Positions 17,371 through 26,510 of a stretch of DNA of 64,000 nt are shown here, piece by piece (the stretch's first letter is position 1; the number at the start of each line of letters is the position of its first letter). The notes beneath the pieces are model-generated. The model saw only the letters and a program-made list of their open reading frames with translations. It was not told the DNA's origin and searched no databases. The position numbers were made by a program, and so were the translations under genes. The DNA lies in the NCBI RefSeq assembly GCF_010119195.1, contig NZ_WRXL01000002.1:372001-436000 (forward strand), in the 5' to 3' direction. The stretch is from Haloarcula salina (GTDB lineage Archaea; Halobacteriota; Halobacteria; Halobacteriales; Haloarculaceae).

Positions 17371-18891
17371 TTATGCGTACCGCTTCGACACCCATCCCGA
17401 GGGACCGTTGGGGTAGGGATCGGCCTCCGCTTCGGGCTGGACTCCGTCGTCGCGGTCGACCATTCGGACGACGAGGGTGTGGCCGCCCGCGGGCGGGTCG
17501 TAGGTGTACTCCCACTGCCGCCAGGCGTCCCCTGCGCGGCCTTCGCCGTCGGCCGCGGGCAGCGGGTCCGAGAGTGTCGCGTCGGCCCACGTCTCGCCGC
17601 CGTCGGTCGAGACCTCGACGCGCTCGACGCCGCGCAGGCCGGCGTAGGCGTGACCGCCGACGCGGCGACGGCCGTCGTCCAGCAGCGATTCGTAGTGGAG
17701 TTTCGCAACGGGGATCACCGGGCCGGTCCCGTGCCAGCCCCGCCGCTCCCAGTAGCCGTCGGCCTCCCGTTCGAGCACCTCGATCTCGGTGAGCCACTTG
17801 ACGTTGATCTCGCCCCAGTGGCCCGGGACGAGCGCCCGGACGGGGTAGCCGTGGCCGCGGGGGAGGACCTTGCCGTTCATGCCGTAGGCCAGCATCCCGC
17901 GCCGGAGCGCCTCGATGGGGAACTCCTCGAAGTAGTCGTCGTCGGCACGGAGCATGACGCAGTCACAGCCGCTCTGGACGCCGGCCTCGTCGAGGAGCGG
18001 TTCGATGGGGACCCCGGTCCACAGCGCCGTGTCCATCTTGTACCCGTTGAGCTGTTCCCCGACGCAGCGCAGCGTCTCGAATCGGTTCTCGGCCGCCATC
18101 GACTGGATCTCCTCGTAGTCGACGGTGATCTCCTCCTCGACGGCCCCGGTGATCGACAGCGACCAGGTCCCGGCGTCGAGGTCGGGGTCGATGGAGTTGA
18201 TGTCGACCTCGTAGAAGCGCTCGCTGACCAGCGGGTCGATGTCGCCGAGGTCCAGCGACGCGTCCTCCGCGATGGCGAGCTTTCGCTGGATGTCGGCCAC
18301 GTCCGCGCTTGCAGTCGGGAGCGACGGCGCGTCGTCGTCGGCCGTCCGCGGCGACCGGCGCTCGCCGGCCGCGTAGCCGAGCAGGGCCGCGCCGAGCGCG
18401 ACGCCGGTCGTCGAGAGCGCCCGCCGTCGCTTCGAGGAGATCGGGGCGACCGGTCCGCCGAAACTGTCGAGGGTCTGTGCGAGGGCGACGACGGCGGCCG
18501 CGGCGACGGCCGGCCCGGCGGCGAGGACGCTCTCGCCCGTGAGGACGACCGCGACGCCCCACGTCAGGGCGGCGGTCCCGACCGCAGGTACGAGACGGTT
18601 GTTCGCCGCCTGGCCGGTGAGGATTGCGGCCCGCGCGGCCAGGGCGACGAGCAGGCCGGTGAGACAGACCGCGAGCAGGAGATTGAGCTGCTGTCCGAGG
18701 CTCCCCAGCGTCGAGATGGCGGTCGAGACGACGATGCCCGGCATCGCCCGCGTGAGCGCGCGCTCGACCGGCGACACGACGAACGTCGGGGTGTAGCCGC
18801 TCAGGGCGTACGACCCGGCCAGTCCGGCGACCGCCGCGGCGACGCTCACCAGTAGTCGGCCGCCGCGCGTGTCCAAGAGGTCGTCCGTCAT
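17371..18891 (-). CDS. Membrane-anchored molybdopterin-dependent oxidoreductase, sulfite oxidase family
   Basis: 506 residues. The N-terminal about 180 residues form five hydrophobic segments. The rest is a sulfite-oxidase-type molybdopterin domain (about 215-400) with the molybdenum-ligand cysteine in TLRCVGEQLNG (C276) and the GHGYPVRALVPGHWG loop, followed by the Mo-co dimerisation domain with ERVEVSTDGGETWADATL and WEYTYDPPAGGHTLVVR. No haem-binding domain is seen, so electrons probably leave through a membrane partner. The electron donor substrate is unknown. The orientation of the catalytic domain relative to the membrane cannot be fixed by eye. Confidence 0.92.
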   Translation of the reverse strand: MTDDLLDTRGGRLLVSVAAAVAGLAGSYALSGYTPTFVVSPVERALTRAMPGIVVSTAISTLGSLGQQLNLLLAVCLTGLLVALAARAAILTGQAANNRLVPAVGTAALTWGVAVVLTGESVLAAGPAVAAAAVVALAQTLDSFGGPVAPISSKRRRALSTTGVALGAALLGYAAGERRSPRTADDDAPSLPTASADVADIQRKLAIAEDASLDLGDIDPLVSERFYEVDINSIDPDLDAGTWSLSITGAVEEEITVDYEEIQSMAAENRFETLRCVGEQLNGYKMDTALWTGVPIEPLLDEAGVQSGCDCVMLRADDDYFEEFPIEALRRGMLAYGMNGKVLPRGHGYPVRALVPGHWGEINVKWLTEIEVLEREADGYWERRGWHGTGPVIPVAKLHYESLLDDGRRRVGGHAYAGLRGVERVEVSTDGGETWADATLSDPLPAADGEGRAGDAWRQWEYTYDPPAGGHTLVVRMVDRDDGVQPEAEADPYPNGPSGWVSKRYA

Positions 18892-18996
18892 GGCCGTATC
18901 GAGGCGCTACCAGCCAAAAGGCGTTGTTCCAAATTCGGCCCGACTCCGTTCCGAGACACCGGAAGAGCGAAGCCCCGCGACGCCGTCGCGTCTCCC

Positions 18997-19119
18997 ATGA
19001 CCGAGGACGCCGGCGGTCGCCCGTGCCCGCTGTGCGAGCGGGCGATGTACCACCGCCACTGCAAGTACGTCTGCCCGGAGCACGGCGTCGTCTACGACTG
19101 CGCCGACACGTTCTACTGA
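18997..19119 (+). CDS. Very small zinc-finger protein (HVO_2523 type)
   Basis: 40 residues, MTEDAGGRPCPLCERAMY onward, with CPLC, HCKYVC, CPEHG and YDC zinc-ligand motifs ending in CADTFY. This matches the pattern of the small haloarchaeal zinc-finger family named after HVO_2523. Four cysteines plus histidines can bind one zinc. It lies in the divergent space between the molybdoenzyme and the kinase. Such micro-proteins are often implicated in regulation, but this one has no assigned role here. Confidence 0.8.
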   Translation: MTEDAGGRPCPLCERAMYHRHCKYVCPEHGVVYDCADTFY

Positions 19120-19202
19120 TTGCCGCCGCCGGCCTGGTGAGTCGTGGGACAGCAGTGCGCCGCTGGCGGGTTTATTACGCTGGAACAACGACGTGAGTGG
19201 TA

Positions 19203-21842
19203 ATGAGCAGCCACGGTGGGGAGATTCGCGTCCTGCACGTCGACGACGACCCCGACCTCGGCGATCTCGTCGCGCTCCACCTCGAGCGAGTCCACGAGGA
19301 CCTCACCGTCTGTACCGAGCGGCGGGCGGCCGACGGGCTCGAACGGCTGTCGACCGAGTCGTTCGACTGCGTCGTCAGCGACCACGACATGCCGGGGATG
19401 GGCGGGCTGGAGTTCCTTCGGGCCGTCCGAGAGGACCACGGCGACCTCCCGTTCATCCTCTTCACCGGGAAGGGCAACGAGGAGATCGCGAGCGACGCCA
19501 TCTCCGCCGGCGTCACCGAGTACCTCCAGAAGGGGGTCGGGACGGACCAGTACGCGGTGCTGGCGAACCGCATCGAGCGCGCCGTCGGCGAGCGGCGAGC
19601 GAAGTCGGCGCTCGAAGAGTCAGAGCGGATGCTGTCGACGCTCATCTCGAACCTCCCGGGGATGGTGTACCGGGCGCGCAACGAGGCCGCCTGGCCGATG
19701 GCGTTCGTCAGCGACGGTGCGGCGGAGCTGGTCGGGTACCGCTCCGAGGCCATCGAGCGCGGCGAGGTCTCCTGGGGCGATTTCATCGACGAGTCCGACG
19801 CCGAGCGGCTCTGGCAGACCGTCCAGACGTGCATCGAGGCCGGCGAACCGTTCGAGGTCACCTATCGGGTCGAGACGGCCGACGGCGAGACGCGCTGGAT
19901 GTGGGAGCGCGGGCGGGTCGTCGACGAGACCGACGACGGCGTCGAGATCCTCGAGGGGTTCATCACCGACGTGACCGCCCGGAAGGAACGCGAACGGGAG
20001 CTGGCGGCCGAGCGGGAGTTCTCCGAGAACCTCATCAACGCGATCGACGACGCGTTCTACCTCATCGGGACCGACGGCTCGCTGATCCGATGGAACGGCG
20101 TCGTCAACGAGGTGACCGGCTACACCGACGAGGAGCTGGCCTCGCTCGACGTGTGGGACCTCATCGCCGAGTCGCACCACGACGAGATCGGTCGCGCGAT
20201 CGAGCGGACGATGGCGGTGAGTCACGGGAGCGCGGAAGCGCCGCTGGTGACGGCCGACGGCGAGGAGTTGCTGTACGAGTTCCGGGGCTCGGCGATCGAC
20301 GACCGGAACGGCGAGACGCTCGGGGTGGCCGGAATCGGCCGCGACATCACGGAACGGAAACGCCGCGAACAGAAGCGAAAGCAGTACGAGACGCTGGTCG
20401 AGAACGTCGGCGACCCGATGTACGTCCTCAACCCCGACGGCACGATCCGCATGGCCAACGAGGCGATGGCCGACCACCTCGGCTACGACCGCGACGAAAT
20501 CGTCGGCTCGGCCCCCAACCGATTCATGCCAGACGAAGACGTACAGCGGGGGACCGACCTCATTCGCGACCTCGTCCGCGACGACGAGCGCACCTGGGGC
20601 TCGTTCGAGATGCGGACCGTCGACGCCGACGGGACGATCAGGATCAACGAGGACAAGGTCGCCCCGCTGTTCGGCGACGACGGAGCGTTCGTCGGGTCGG
20701 TCGGCGTGTTACGCGAGACGACCGAGCGCAGGGAGCGCGAGCGCGAACTCGAACGCTACGAGACGATCATCGAGGCCGTCGGCGATCCGGTGTACACGCT
20801 CGACGACGAGGGCGTGTTCACCTACGTCAACGAGGCCGTCGAGGACATGACGGGCCACGAGCCCGACGCCCTCGTCGGCGCGCACATCTCGACCGTGATG
20901 AGCGACGAGGACATCGACCGCGGCAACGAGCTCATCCGTGAGATGCTGTCCGACGCTGACCGGCAGAACGTGACCTTCGAGACGGAACTCGTCGACGACG
21001 ACGGCGACCCCACACCGGTCGAGATTCACATGGCGCTCCTGCCCGCACCCGCGGGAGAGTTCGCCGGCACGGCCGGCGTCATCCGGGACATCAGCGAACG
21101 GAAGGCCCGGGAGCGACAACTCGCCGAGTTCGCGTCCGTGGTCAGCCACGACCTCCGGAACCCGCTCAACGTCGTCGACGGCCGGATCTCGCTGGCTCGC
21201 GAGACCGGTGACCTTTCGCATCTCGACGCGGCGGCCTCCGCGACCGACCGGATGGGCGAACTCATCGACGACCTGCTGTCGCTCGCCAGACAGGGCGCGA
21301 CGGTCGGCGAGACGAGCGCCGTCGACGTCGCCGCTTCCGCCGCCCAGGCATGGGCCGACGTTGACACGGGCGAAGCGACGCTAAGCCAGTCGGGATCGGT
21401 CACCGTCGAGGCTGACCCGGCCCGTCTCCGGGAACTGTTCGAGAACCTCTTTCGAAATGCCGTCGAACACGGTTCGACGAACCCTCGTTCGCAGACTCCC
21501 GAGGACGCTGTGGAGCACGGCTCCACGTGCAGTCAGGACGCAACGCGTTCTGACGACGCCGTCGACCACGATTCGACGCCCGTCGACGCCCCCGCCCCGC
21601 TCACCGTCACCGTCGGCCGGACGGACGACGGCTTCTACGTGGCCGACGACGGCGTCGGTATTCCGCCGTCGGAGCGCGACCGGGTGTTCGAACGCGGCTA
21701 CACGACCAGCGAGCTTGGGACCGGATTCGGTCTCGCTATCGTCCGGGACATCGCCGAGGCCCACGGCTGGTCGGTCGACTTGACCGAGAGCGAGGTCGGC
21801 GGCGCGCGCTTCGAGTTCACGACGGCCCGGGGCGATCGGTGA
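19203..21842 (+). CDS. Receiver/PAS histidine kinase with repeated insert in the ATPase domain
   Basis: 879 residues, cytosolic. Domains in order: receiver (about 1-120; phosphoacceptor aspartate in SDHDMPGMGG near 61, FTGKGNEEIASDAISAG), PAS (about 135-255), PAS (275-385), PAS (395-505), PAS (520-630), HisKA with FASVVSHDLRNPLN (histidine near 650), and HATPase with NAVEHG and DDGVGIP and GTGFGLAIVRD. Within the N box the NAVEHGST unit is tandemly repeated three times (about 753-796). No transmembrane segment. The ATG at 19203 is preferred to GTG 19197 because TTTATTAC (19171-19178) places a leaderless start there. It overlaps the convergent membrane gene by 26 bases. Confidence 0.93.
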   Translation: MSSHGGEIRVLHVDDDPDLGDLVALHLERVHEDLTVCTERRAADGLERLSTESFDCVVSDHDMPGMGGLEFLRAVREDHGDLPFILFTGKGNEEIASDAISAGVTEYLQKGVGTDQYAVLANRIERAVGERRAKSALEESERMLSTLISNLPGMVYRARNEAAWPMAFVSDGAAELVGYRSEAIERGEVSWGDFIDESDAERLWQTVQTCIEAGEPFEVTYRVETADGETRWMWERGRVVDETDDGVEILEGFITDVTARKERERELAAEREFSENLINAIDDAFYLIGTDGSLIRWNGVVNEVTGYTDEELASLDVWDLIAESHHDEIGRAIERTMAVSHGSAEAPLVTADGEELLYEFRGSAIDDRNGETLGVAGIGRDITERKRREQKRKQYETLVENVGDPMYVLNPDGTIRMANEAMADHLGYDRDEIVGSAPNRFMPDEDVQRGTDLIRDLVRDDERTWGSFEMRTVDADGTIRINEDKVAPLFGDDGAFVGSVGVLRETTERRERERELERYETIIEAVGDPVYTLDDEGVFTYVNEAVEDMTGHEPDALVGAHISTVMSDEDIDRGNELIREMLSDADRQNVTFETELVDDDGDPTPVEIHMALLPAPAGEFAGTAGVIRDISERKARERQLAEFASVVSHDLRNPLNVVDGRISLARETGDLSHLDAAASATDRMGELIDDLLSLARQGATVGETSAVDVAASAAQAWADVDTGEATLSQSGSVTVEADPARLRELFENLFRNAVEHGSTNPRSQTPEDAVEHGSTCSQDATRSDDAVDHDSTPVDAPAPLTVTVGRTDDGFYVADDGVGIPPSERDRVFERGYTTSELGTGFGLAIVRDIAEAHGWSVDLTESEVGGARFEFTTARGDR

Positions 21843-22479
21843 CGTGTCGGTAGGCCGGGCCGGCGAGCACCAGGACGGCCAGCGCCGCCGACAGCAACAG
21901 GACGTGCGGAAGCGCCTCGAGGCTGAGACCCGTGAGCGTCAGCGACCGTAGCGACGCGCCGGCGGCCACCTCGACGGCGACCCACGGAATCTCGCCGAGG
22001 AAGGTCCCGACGGCGAACGACCGCGGCGAGACGCGTGCGAACCCGGCCCCGTAGGAGACCGGATCGGCGGGGACTGGCGAGAGCCGCGCCGCGAGGACGC
22101 CCCGCGTCTCGCCGGTCACCTCGATGATCCGTCGGCCGGAGTCGCCCAGCCAGCCGAACATCCCGCCCTGCTCGCCGGCCCGCAGCGCGAACCGATAGGG
22201 GATGAGACAGGTGACGAGCGCGCCCATCAGCGCCACCGGGAAACCGTAGCCGACGCCGAGCACGAAGCCGACGAACGCCGACAGCGGCATCGTCGGCCAC
22301 GCGAAGAAGGGACGGATCAGGTACAGCCCCACGATGACGCCGGCGAGGTAGACGGGGTGGTCCGCCAGGTGCGTGGTCTCCGCCACGACTCGCTCGGGGG
22401 TCAGCAGCGTCGTCGCGGCGGCGACGACGACCACCAGCGCGGTCGTACTCACCAGCTGTCGCTTCGCGAGGCGGTCCAT
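21817..22479 (-). CDS. TVP38/TMEM64 (VTT/DedA-like) membrane protein
   Basis: 220 residues with five to six hydrophobic segments. The region FFAWPTMPLSAFVGFVLG, GALVTCLIPYRFALRAGE and the later RLSPVPADPVSYGAGFARVS carries the VTT-domain pattern (proline-containing re-entrant loop, then an RhSPxP..xxxYxxG-type motif). Family members are thought to be lipid scramblases or transporters in the cytoplasmic membrane. The 3' end overlaps the kinase gene on the other strand. Confidence 0.88.
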   Translation of the reverse strand: MDRLAKRQLVSTTALVVVVAAATTLLTPERVVAETTHLADHPVYLAGVIVGLYLIRPFFAWPTMPLSAFVGFVLGVGYGFPVALMGALVTCLIPYRFALRAGEQGGMFGWLGDSGRRIIEVTGETRGVLAARLSPVPADPVSYGAGFARVSPRSFAVGTFLGEIPWVAVEVAAGASLRSLTLTGLSLEALPHVLLLSAALAVLVLAGPAYRHVTDRPGPS

Positions 22480-22553
22480 CTATGCTACGGAGCGGTAGCG
22501 AGCGACAAACGCTTTGTGGTATCTTTTATGTTCGCGAGGCCGAACCGGCGTTC

Positions 22554-22925
22554 GTGTCCGGGAGCGAACGCGACCCGGTCGAACTCGGCGTCGAACTGCT
22601 CGCCCACCTCGAACACGGGGAGCTATCCGTCGCCGACGCCCTCGACCGCATCGAGACGGTGACCACGAACCCCCAGGTCCAGCGCGAGATCCTTGACACC
22701 GCGGTGATGCGCGGCATCGTCGAGCGCGAGGACGGCATGGTCCGCCCGCGCTCGCAGGGGACCTACGTGGAGTTCGAGAGCGACGTGGTGGTCCGCGAGG
22801 GCGATTTCACTTGCCAGCGTTGCGGGTCCGCCATCGGGACCGGCCACTTCGTCCAGTTCGAGGGCGGCGAGCTCGGACCGTTCGGGTCGACGTGTATTCG
22901 GAAGGTGTTGGGGAGAGAGTCGTAG
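22554..22925 (+). CDS. Conserved haloarchaeal protein (DUF5830-like) with zinc-binding tail
   Basis: About 123 residues from the GTG at 22554 (MSGSERDPVELGVELLAHLE). The first part is helical (GELSVADALDRIETVTTNPQ), the second has CQRCGSAIGTGHFVQF, a two-cysteine knuckle with a possible second pair (C in STCIRK). GTG at 22554 is preferred to ATG 22482 because CTTTTATG near 22522-22530 is a TATA box about 27 bases upstream and the added 24 residues look unlike the rest. I recall the family as DUF5830; function unknown. Confidence 0.75.
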   Translation: MSGSERDPVELGVELLAHLEHGELSVADALDRIETVTTNPQVQREILDTAVMRGIVEREDGMVRPRSQGTYVEFESDVVVREGDFTCQRCGSAIGTGHFVQFEGGELGPFGSTCIRKVLGRES

Positions 22926-23067
22926 CGAGAGCCCGAACGGAGTGGGGGCTCTCGGTGTAGCGAGCGGGGAGGAACGACCCGCGAGCGCAGGCGGGCCGCG
23001 GAACGCGTAGCCACTCTCGATTGTCGAGCGACTATCGACACAGCGAGAACAATCCACTCTCTGTCCG

Positions 23068-24075
23068 TCAGCGGCCCTGTCGAAGCTCTTTGATGAGCTG
23101 TTTGATGGTCTGCTCCTGTTTCTGGAGCTGTTCGTTCTGTCGCTCGACGGCGGCGGTCAGCTCCGCGACCTGGGATTCGAGGGCGGCGACGTCGCCGTTC
23201 GACGACGATTCGACCGTCTCGGGTTCTGCGTCGGTCGCGACACCGAGCGAGTCGGACCCCTGGCCGCCGGTCTCTGCGGTCGCGCCGGCGCTCCCGTCCT
23301 GGTCCGCCTGTGCCGTCGCGGCCTGCCGGTCGGTACCGTCGCCGGATTCGCCGGGGTCGTCGCTCACGAGCGGGTCGATGCCGGTGTTGAGGCTCAGCCC
23401 ATCGCCGGCCCCGTTCCCGCTCTCGCCGTCGGCTTCGTCCGCGGCGACTTCGGCGTTGAGTTCGGTGAGCGAGTCGACCTCGTAGTAGGAAAACAGGGCC
23501 CCTTCGAGGGTCTTGCGGAGGACCGGTGCCTCTTCGGAGGGGGCCTTGATCCGCTCGGGGCGGTCGTTGAACGAGAGGACGATCGCGGTGGCGACGCTCC
23601 CCTCCTCGAACGTCAGCCCGGTCACGTCGTCGAAGGAGAACGCCTCGTAGTCGGCGTCCCAGGTGACGTTCCCGATGTGCTTGAGCAACTGGCGGTCGGT
23701 GACGACCAGCGTCAGCTCGCTGAACCGGAAGACGCCGGCCAGCGTCTCGTCGGCGTCGATGCCGCCCGAGGCGGTGAGCTTCCCTTCGAGCAGGCGCTTG
23801 AGGACGGCGTCGCCGCGGCTGCCGGGGACCGATAGCTCGCGCTTCTCGCTGGTGTAGACGAGCGTGAACTTCGTCTTTCGTCGGCCCTCGGAGACCGTGA
23901 GCCGTTCGAAGTCGTGGGGGTAGCTCTCGACCTTCTCGTCGCTGAGCAACCCCTCGCCGCGGTAGACGAGCGTCCGCGTCGGCGTGAAACAGGCCGCGTC
24001 CTCGTCGCCGAGGTTGACGCCGGATCGGACCTCCTCGTCCCCGAGTTCCCGCCGGACGAGGTCTGGTATCTCCAT
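23068..24075 (-). CDS. Conserved haloarchaeal protein with PH-like domains and coiled-coil tail
   Basis: 335 residues. The first about 200 look like two successive beta-rich PH-like units (TRTLVYRGEGLLSDEKVESYPHDFERLTV and SELTLVVTDRQLLKHIG...YEAFSFDDVTGL). A disordered Gly/Ser/Asp/Thr segment (about 210-285) follows, then a C-terminal coiled coil (ALESQVAELTAAVERQNEQLQKQEQTIK) of about 45 residues. No signal peptide or membrane segment. Probably DUF7115 type (from memory). It may oligomerise through the coiled coil; function unknown. Confidence 0.82.
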   Translation of the reverse strand: MEIPDLVRRELGDEEVRSGVNLGDEDAACFTPTRTLVYRGEGLLSDEKVESYPHDFERLTVSEGRRKTKFTLVYTSEKRELSVPGSRGDAVLKRLLEGKLTASGGIDADETLAGVFRFSELTLVVTDRQLLKHIGNVTWDADYEAFSFDDVTGLTFEEGSVATAIVLSFNDRPERIKAPSEEAPVLRKTLEGALFSYYEVDSLTELNAEVAADEADGESGNGAGDGLSLNTGIDPLVSDDPGESGDGTDRQAATAQADQDGSAGATAETGGQGSDSLGVATDAEPETVESSSNGDVAALESQVAELTAAVERQNEQLQKQEQTIKQLIKELRQGR

Positions 24076-24229
24076 ACTGCCTGCATACCTGCGTGGTGGC
24101 TTAAATCCGCGGGTCGATTATCAGCGGCTATCACGGCCGAACGGGCCACACACCGTGAGACGGCGACCCAGTCCCGGCGGAGATGAGAACCTTCAAGACG
24201 GCTAGCGGCCAACGCCTGAATGCACCCGC

Positions 24230-24374
24230 GCCCGGGTGGCTTAGCTGGACATAGCGCCGCACTCATAGGGTCTCTCGACTCATGCGGCACTTCCACCGTC
24301 ATGACCCAGGGGCGCTCGTCACGCCCCGGACCTGGGCCATGCGGAGATCGAGGGTTCGGAGCCCTCCCCGGGCA
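24230..24374 (+). tRNA. Elongator tRNA-Met (anticodon CAT) with intron
   Basis: Exon 1 is 24230-24267: acceptor GCCCGGG, TG, D arm GCTTAGCTGGACATAGC, anticodon stem CCGCA, loop CTCATA with anticodon CAT at 24264-24266. Exon 2 is 24339-24374: A, TGCGG (pairs with CCGCA), variable loop, T arm GAGGG TTCGGAG CCCTC, CCCGGGC and discriminator A. The 71-base intron sits at the canonical 37/38 position. Elongator tRNA-Met is intron-containing in Haloferax volcanii, which supports the identity over initiator tRNA. Confidence 0.95.
24268..24338 (+). other. tRNA-Met intron (71 bases)
   Basis: Lies after base 37 of the tRNA. Its 3' half folds into a strong hairpin: CCCAGG (24305-24310) with CCTGGG (24331-24336), and inner GGCG with CGCC. 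The 5' half contains CTCATGCGG (24279 onward), a near copy of the anticodon-loop plus 3' stem sequence. Removal by the archaeal splicing endonuclease at a bulge-helix-bulge is expected. Confidence 0.85.
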
Positions 24375-24437
24375 TACCTATACCAACGATATTTTCGGGT
24401 AGCGACGCTGAAAGCATAGTCTTTGCCGGCGTACGGT

Positions 24438-26510
24438 TTAGCCGGTCAACGTTCGATAGCCAGTGACTCGTGACGGTCTTGCAGTACGTTGTTGCTTCGA
24501 CGGTGTGTCGAGTCGGACTAGTCGCATCTCGGTCCCAGCGTGGAGGATCGTGTATTCTCGTCCGGACCGCTCGAGGGTTTCGTTCGCCACCAGAGCGTAA
24601 GTACCGCCGGGTTCAGTCGCTAATTCAGCTGGCGTTACGCCCTCGTAATTTCGGTCTGCAAAGAATGTGAACGTCCAGATCTTCCCGAATCTAGGGACGA
24701 TGGCTATCGTCGCGCCGGGAGGGGTCACCTCGTTCGCCGTCCGGCCGAGCTCCTCCGTATCGGTGAACTGTGGTTGGCTATTTCCGGCCGGCGGAGTGCC
24801 GACCACGGTGGCAATCAGAAGCACAGAGACCAACAAGGCGACCGTGACGCGCTCGACTTGCCAGTCGCCAGTGGTTCGCTCAGGTTCCGCCAGATCGACG
24901 TAGTATGGAAAACAGACGACCGTGGCGAGGCCGATACTGAGGATGAGTCCCGCCACCGACACACCGGTCATTGCGAGAAGAGTTATCAGCCCGATGCCGA
25001 GACCGGCCCCCGCGAGGACCGAACCGCTGGCCGCGTCGCTAACGGCCAGTCCGATGAGGAGCGCGCAGGGGACGAACATCGACATGATATACCAGCTATG
25101 GTTTCCGGTGACTGCAAAGAACCCGAGCGTTGTCGTCGCCCACCAGATGAGTAAGAGCGGCCCGGCAGTTCTGCCGGACCGCTTGCCGGAGAGAACTGTC
25201 CCAGCGGCCGCAGGTAACAGCAGGTACGTCCACGGGCCAAAGAACTCCGGAAACTCCGCGAAATACGGATATCGCATGAACTCGAACAACGTCCCCGACG
25301 AGGTGGCGAACGACTCTCCAGTGGCCCGCTGGAGGACCTGTTGCAAAAAAATCTGGTAGAGGAACTCATCTCCGTACTGGGACCACGCGTACACCGGCCA
25401 CGGCAGTACGACCGCAACGGTTAATCCGACCATCTTTGCGCTGTCTCGAGAGAGAAACATCTTGACACGAGACAGGGCGAGCGGCGCACTGGCGATTACA
25501 AAGATTCCCGCGTTGAAACTTTTGGTCAACAGGGCGAGACCAGCAACCACTCCAACGAATGGGAGTAGTGAGGGACGATCCTCGGTGAGTGCTCGCCATG
25601 TGAGGTATAGAAACAGCGTTCCGAAAAACAGCAGCGGAACGTCCGTACTCGCAGTCCGTCCACCGTGATCTCTCAGGACGATAATCGGCGTCGTGAGCAG
25701 AACTGACGTGGCGACGACCCCCGCCAACCGATCTCTCAGCACGGCACCGAACCGATACACCACCACACCCGAGAGGACTCCGAAGAGACCGACCGGCAAC
25801 CGAGCTGCGAACCTCGTGACACCGAACACCGACATCGAAATGCCTTGAAGCCAGAACACTAACGGTGGCTTTTCGAGAAATGGTTGATACCGGACACCTG
25901 GTTTCTGTGGATGGATGTACAGGTGTGGAACGAGCCAATCACCGTTCACGACCATGTTCCGGGCAACGTTCGCGTAAATACTCTCGTCCCATCGCGTGAG
26001 TGGTTCCACTCCAATATTGTAAACAAACACGTACAGGCCGAGAGCGACGAGTGCGGCAATGATCCCGTAATCGACAGTTTCTATACGCTCTTGCTCACGG
26101 AATATGGTGGTATCTGGCCACGGGAGACGTTCCTTGTTGAACCACTGGGTTCGATTACCTCCCTCGGTGATCGAAGCAGACCTTTGTGCGAGGAAGTCAT
26201 CGGTTGCGGTCTTTCCTGTCTTTGCTCTCTTCGTCGGACTTTGGGTCTCACGTGACTTCGAGTTGGGAGTATCTGCCGCTCGCTCCGTTTCGATAGCGTC
26301 GATAAACTGTGTCACGGCCTCCTCGTCGGCCGAAGTCCACTCGGCCTGGGGATCGAATTCTTTCGCCACTCGCGATATCGCTTCCTCGACACGTTCGTCT
26401 TCGATGTCGTGTTCGTCTCCAATACGACGGAGGTATTGCCGTCCCGTCTCACCCGACTCACGTGTTAGACCAGTTCGTTGTACGATTTGCTCTATTTTGG
26501 GATTAGACAT
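24438..26510 (-). CDS. GT39/ArnT-type membrane glycosyltransferase
   Basis: 690 residues. The first about 140 residues are soluble, charged and helical (MSNPKIEQIVQRTGLTRESG onward). A multi-pass membrane region follows with the family's catalytic-loop features: TRWDESIYANVARNM near 170 (Asp-Glu pair) and FLEKPPLVFWLQG near 208, as in ArnT and protein mannosyltransferases. About ten to twelve hydrophobic segments, then a small extracellular-type C-terminal domain. Such enzymes use a polyprenyl-phosphate sugar to glycosylate lipid or protein on the outer membrane face. Last gene of a three-gene operon with a GT2 and a GtrA gene; overlaps GtrA by eight bases. Base composition is visibly lower in G+C than the neighbours. 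Confidence 0.92.
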   Translation of the reverse strand: MSNPKIEQIVQRTGLTRESGETGRQYLRRIGDEHDIEDERVEEAISRVAKEFDPQAEWTSADEEAVTQFIDAIETERAADTPNSKSRETQSPTKRAKTGKTATDDFLAQRSASITEGGNRTQWFNKERLPWPDTTIFREQERIETVDYGIIAALVALGLYVFVYNIGVEPLTRWDESIYANVARNMVVNGDWLVPHLYIHPQKPGVRYQPFLEKPPLVFWLQGISMSVFGVTRFAARLPVGLFGVLSGVVVYRFGAVLRDRLAGVVATSVLLTTPIIVLRDHGGRTASTDVPLLFFGTLFLYLTWRALTEDRPSLLPFVGVVAGLALLTKSFNAGIFVIASAPLALSRVKMFLSRDSAKMVGLTVAVVLPWPVYAWSQYGDEFLYQIFLQQVLQRATGESFATSSGTLFEFMRYPYFAEFPEFFGPWTYLLLPAAAGTVLSGKRSGRTAGPLLLIWWATTTLGFFAVTGNHSWYIMSMFVPCALLIGLAVSDAASGSVLAGAGLGIGLITLLAMTGVSVAGLILSIGLATVVCFPYYVDLAEPERTTGDWQVERVTVALLVSVLLIATVVGTPPAGNSQPQFTDTEELGRTANEVTPPGATIAIVPRFGKIWTFTFFADRNYEGVTPAELATEPGGTYALVANETLERSGREYTILHAGTEMRLVRLDTPSKQQRTARPSRVTGYRTLTG

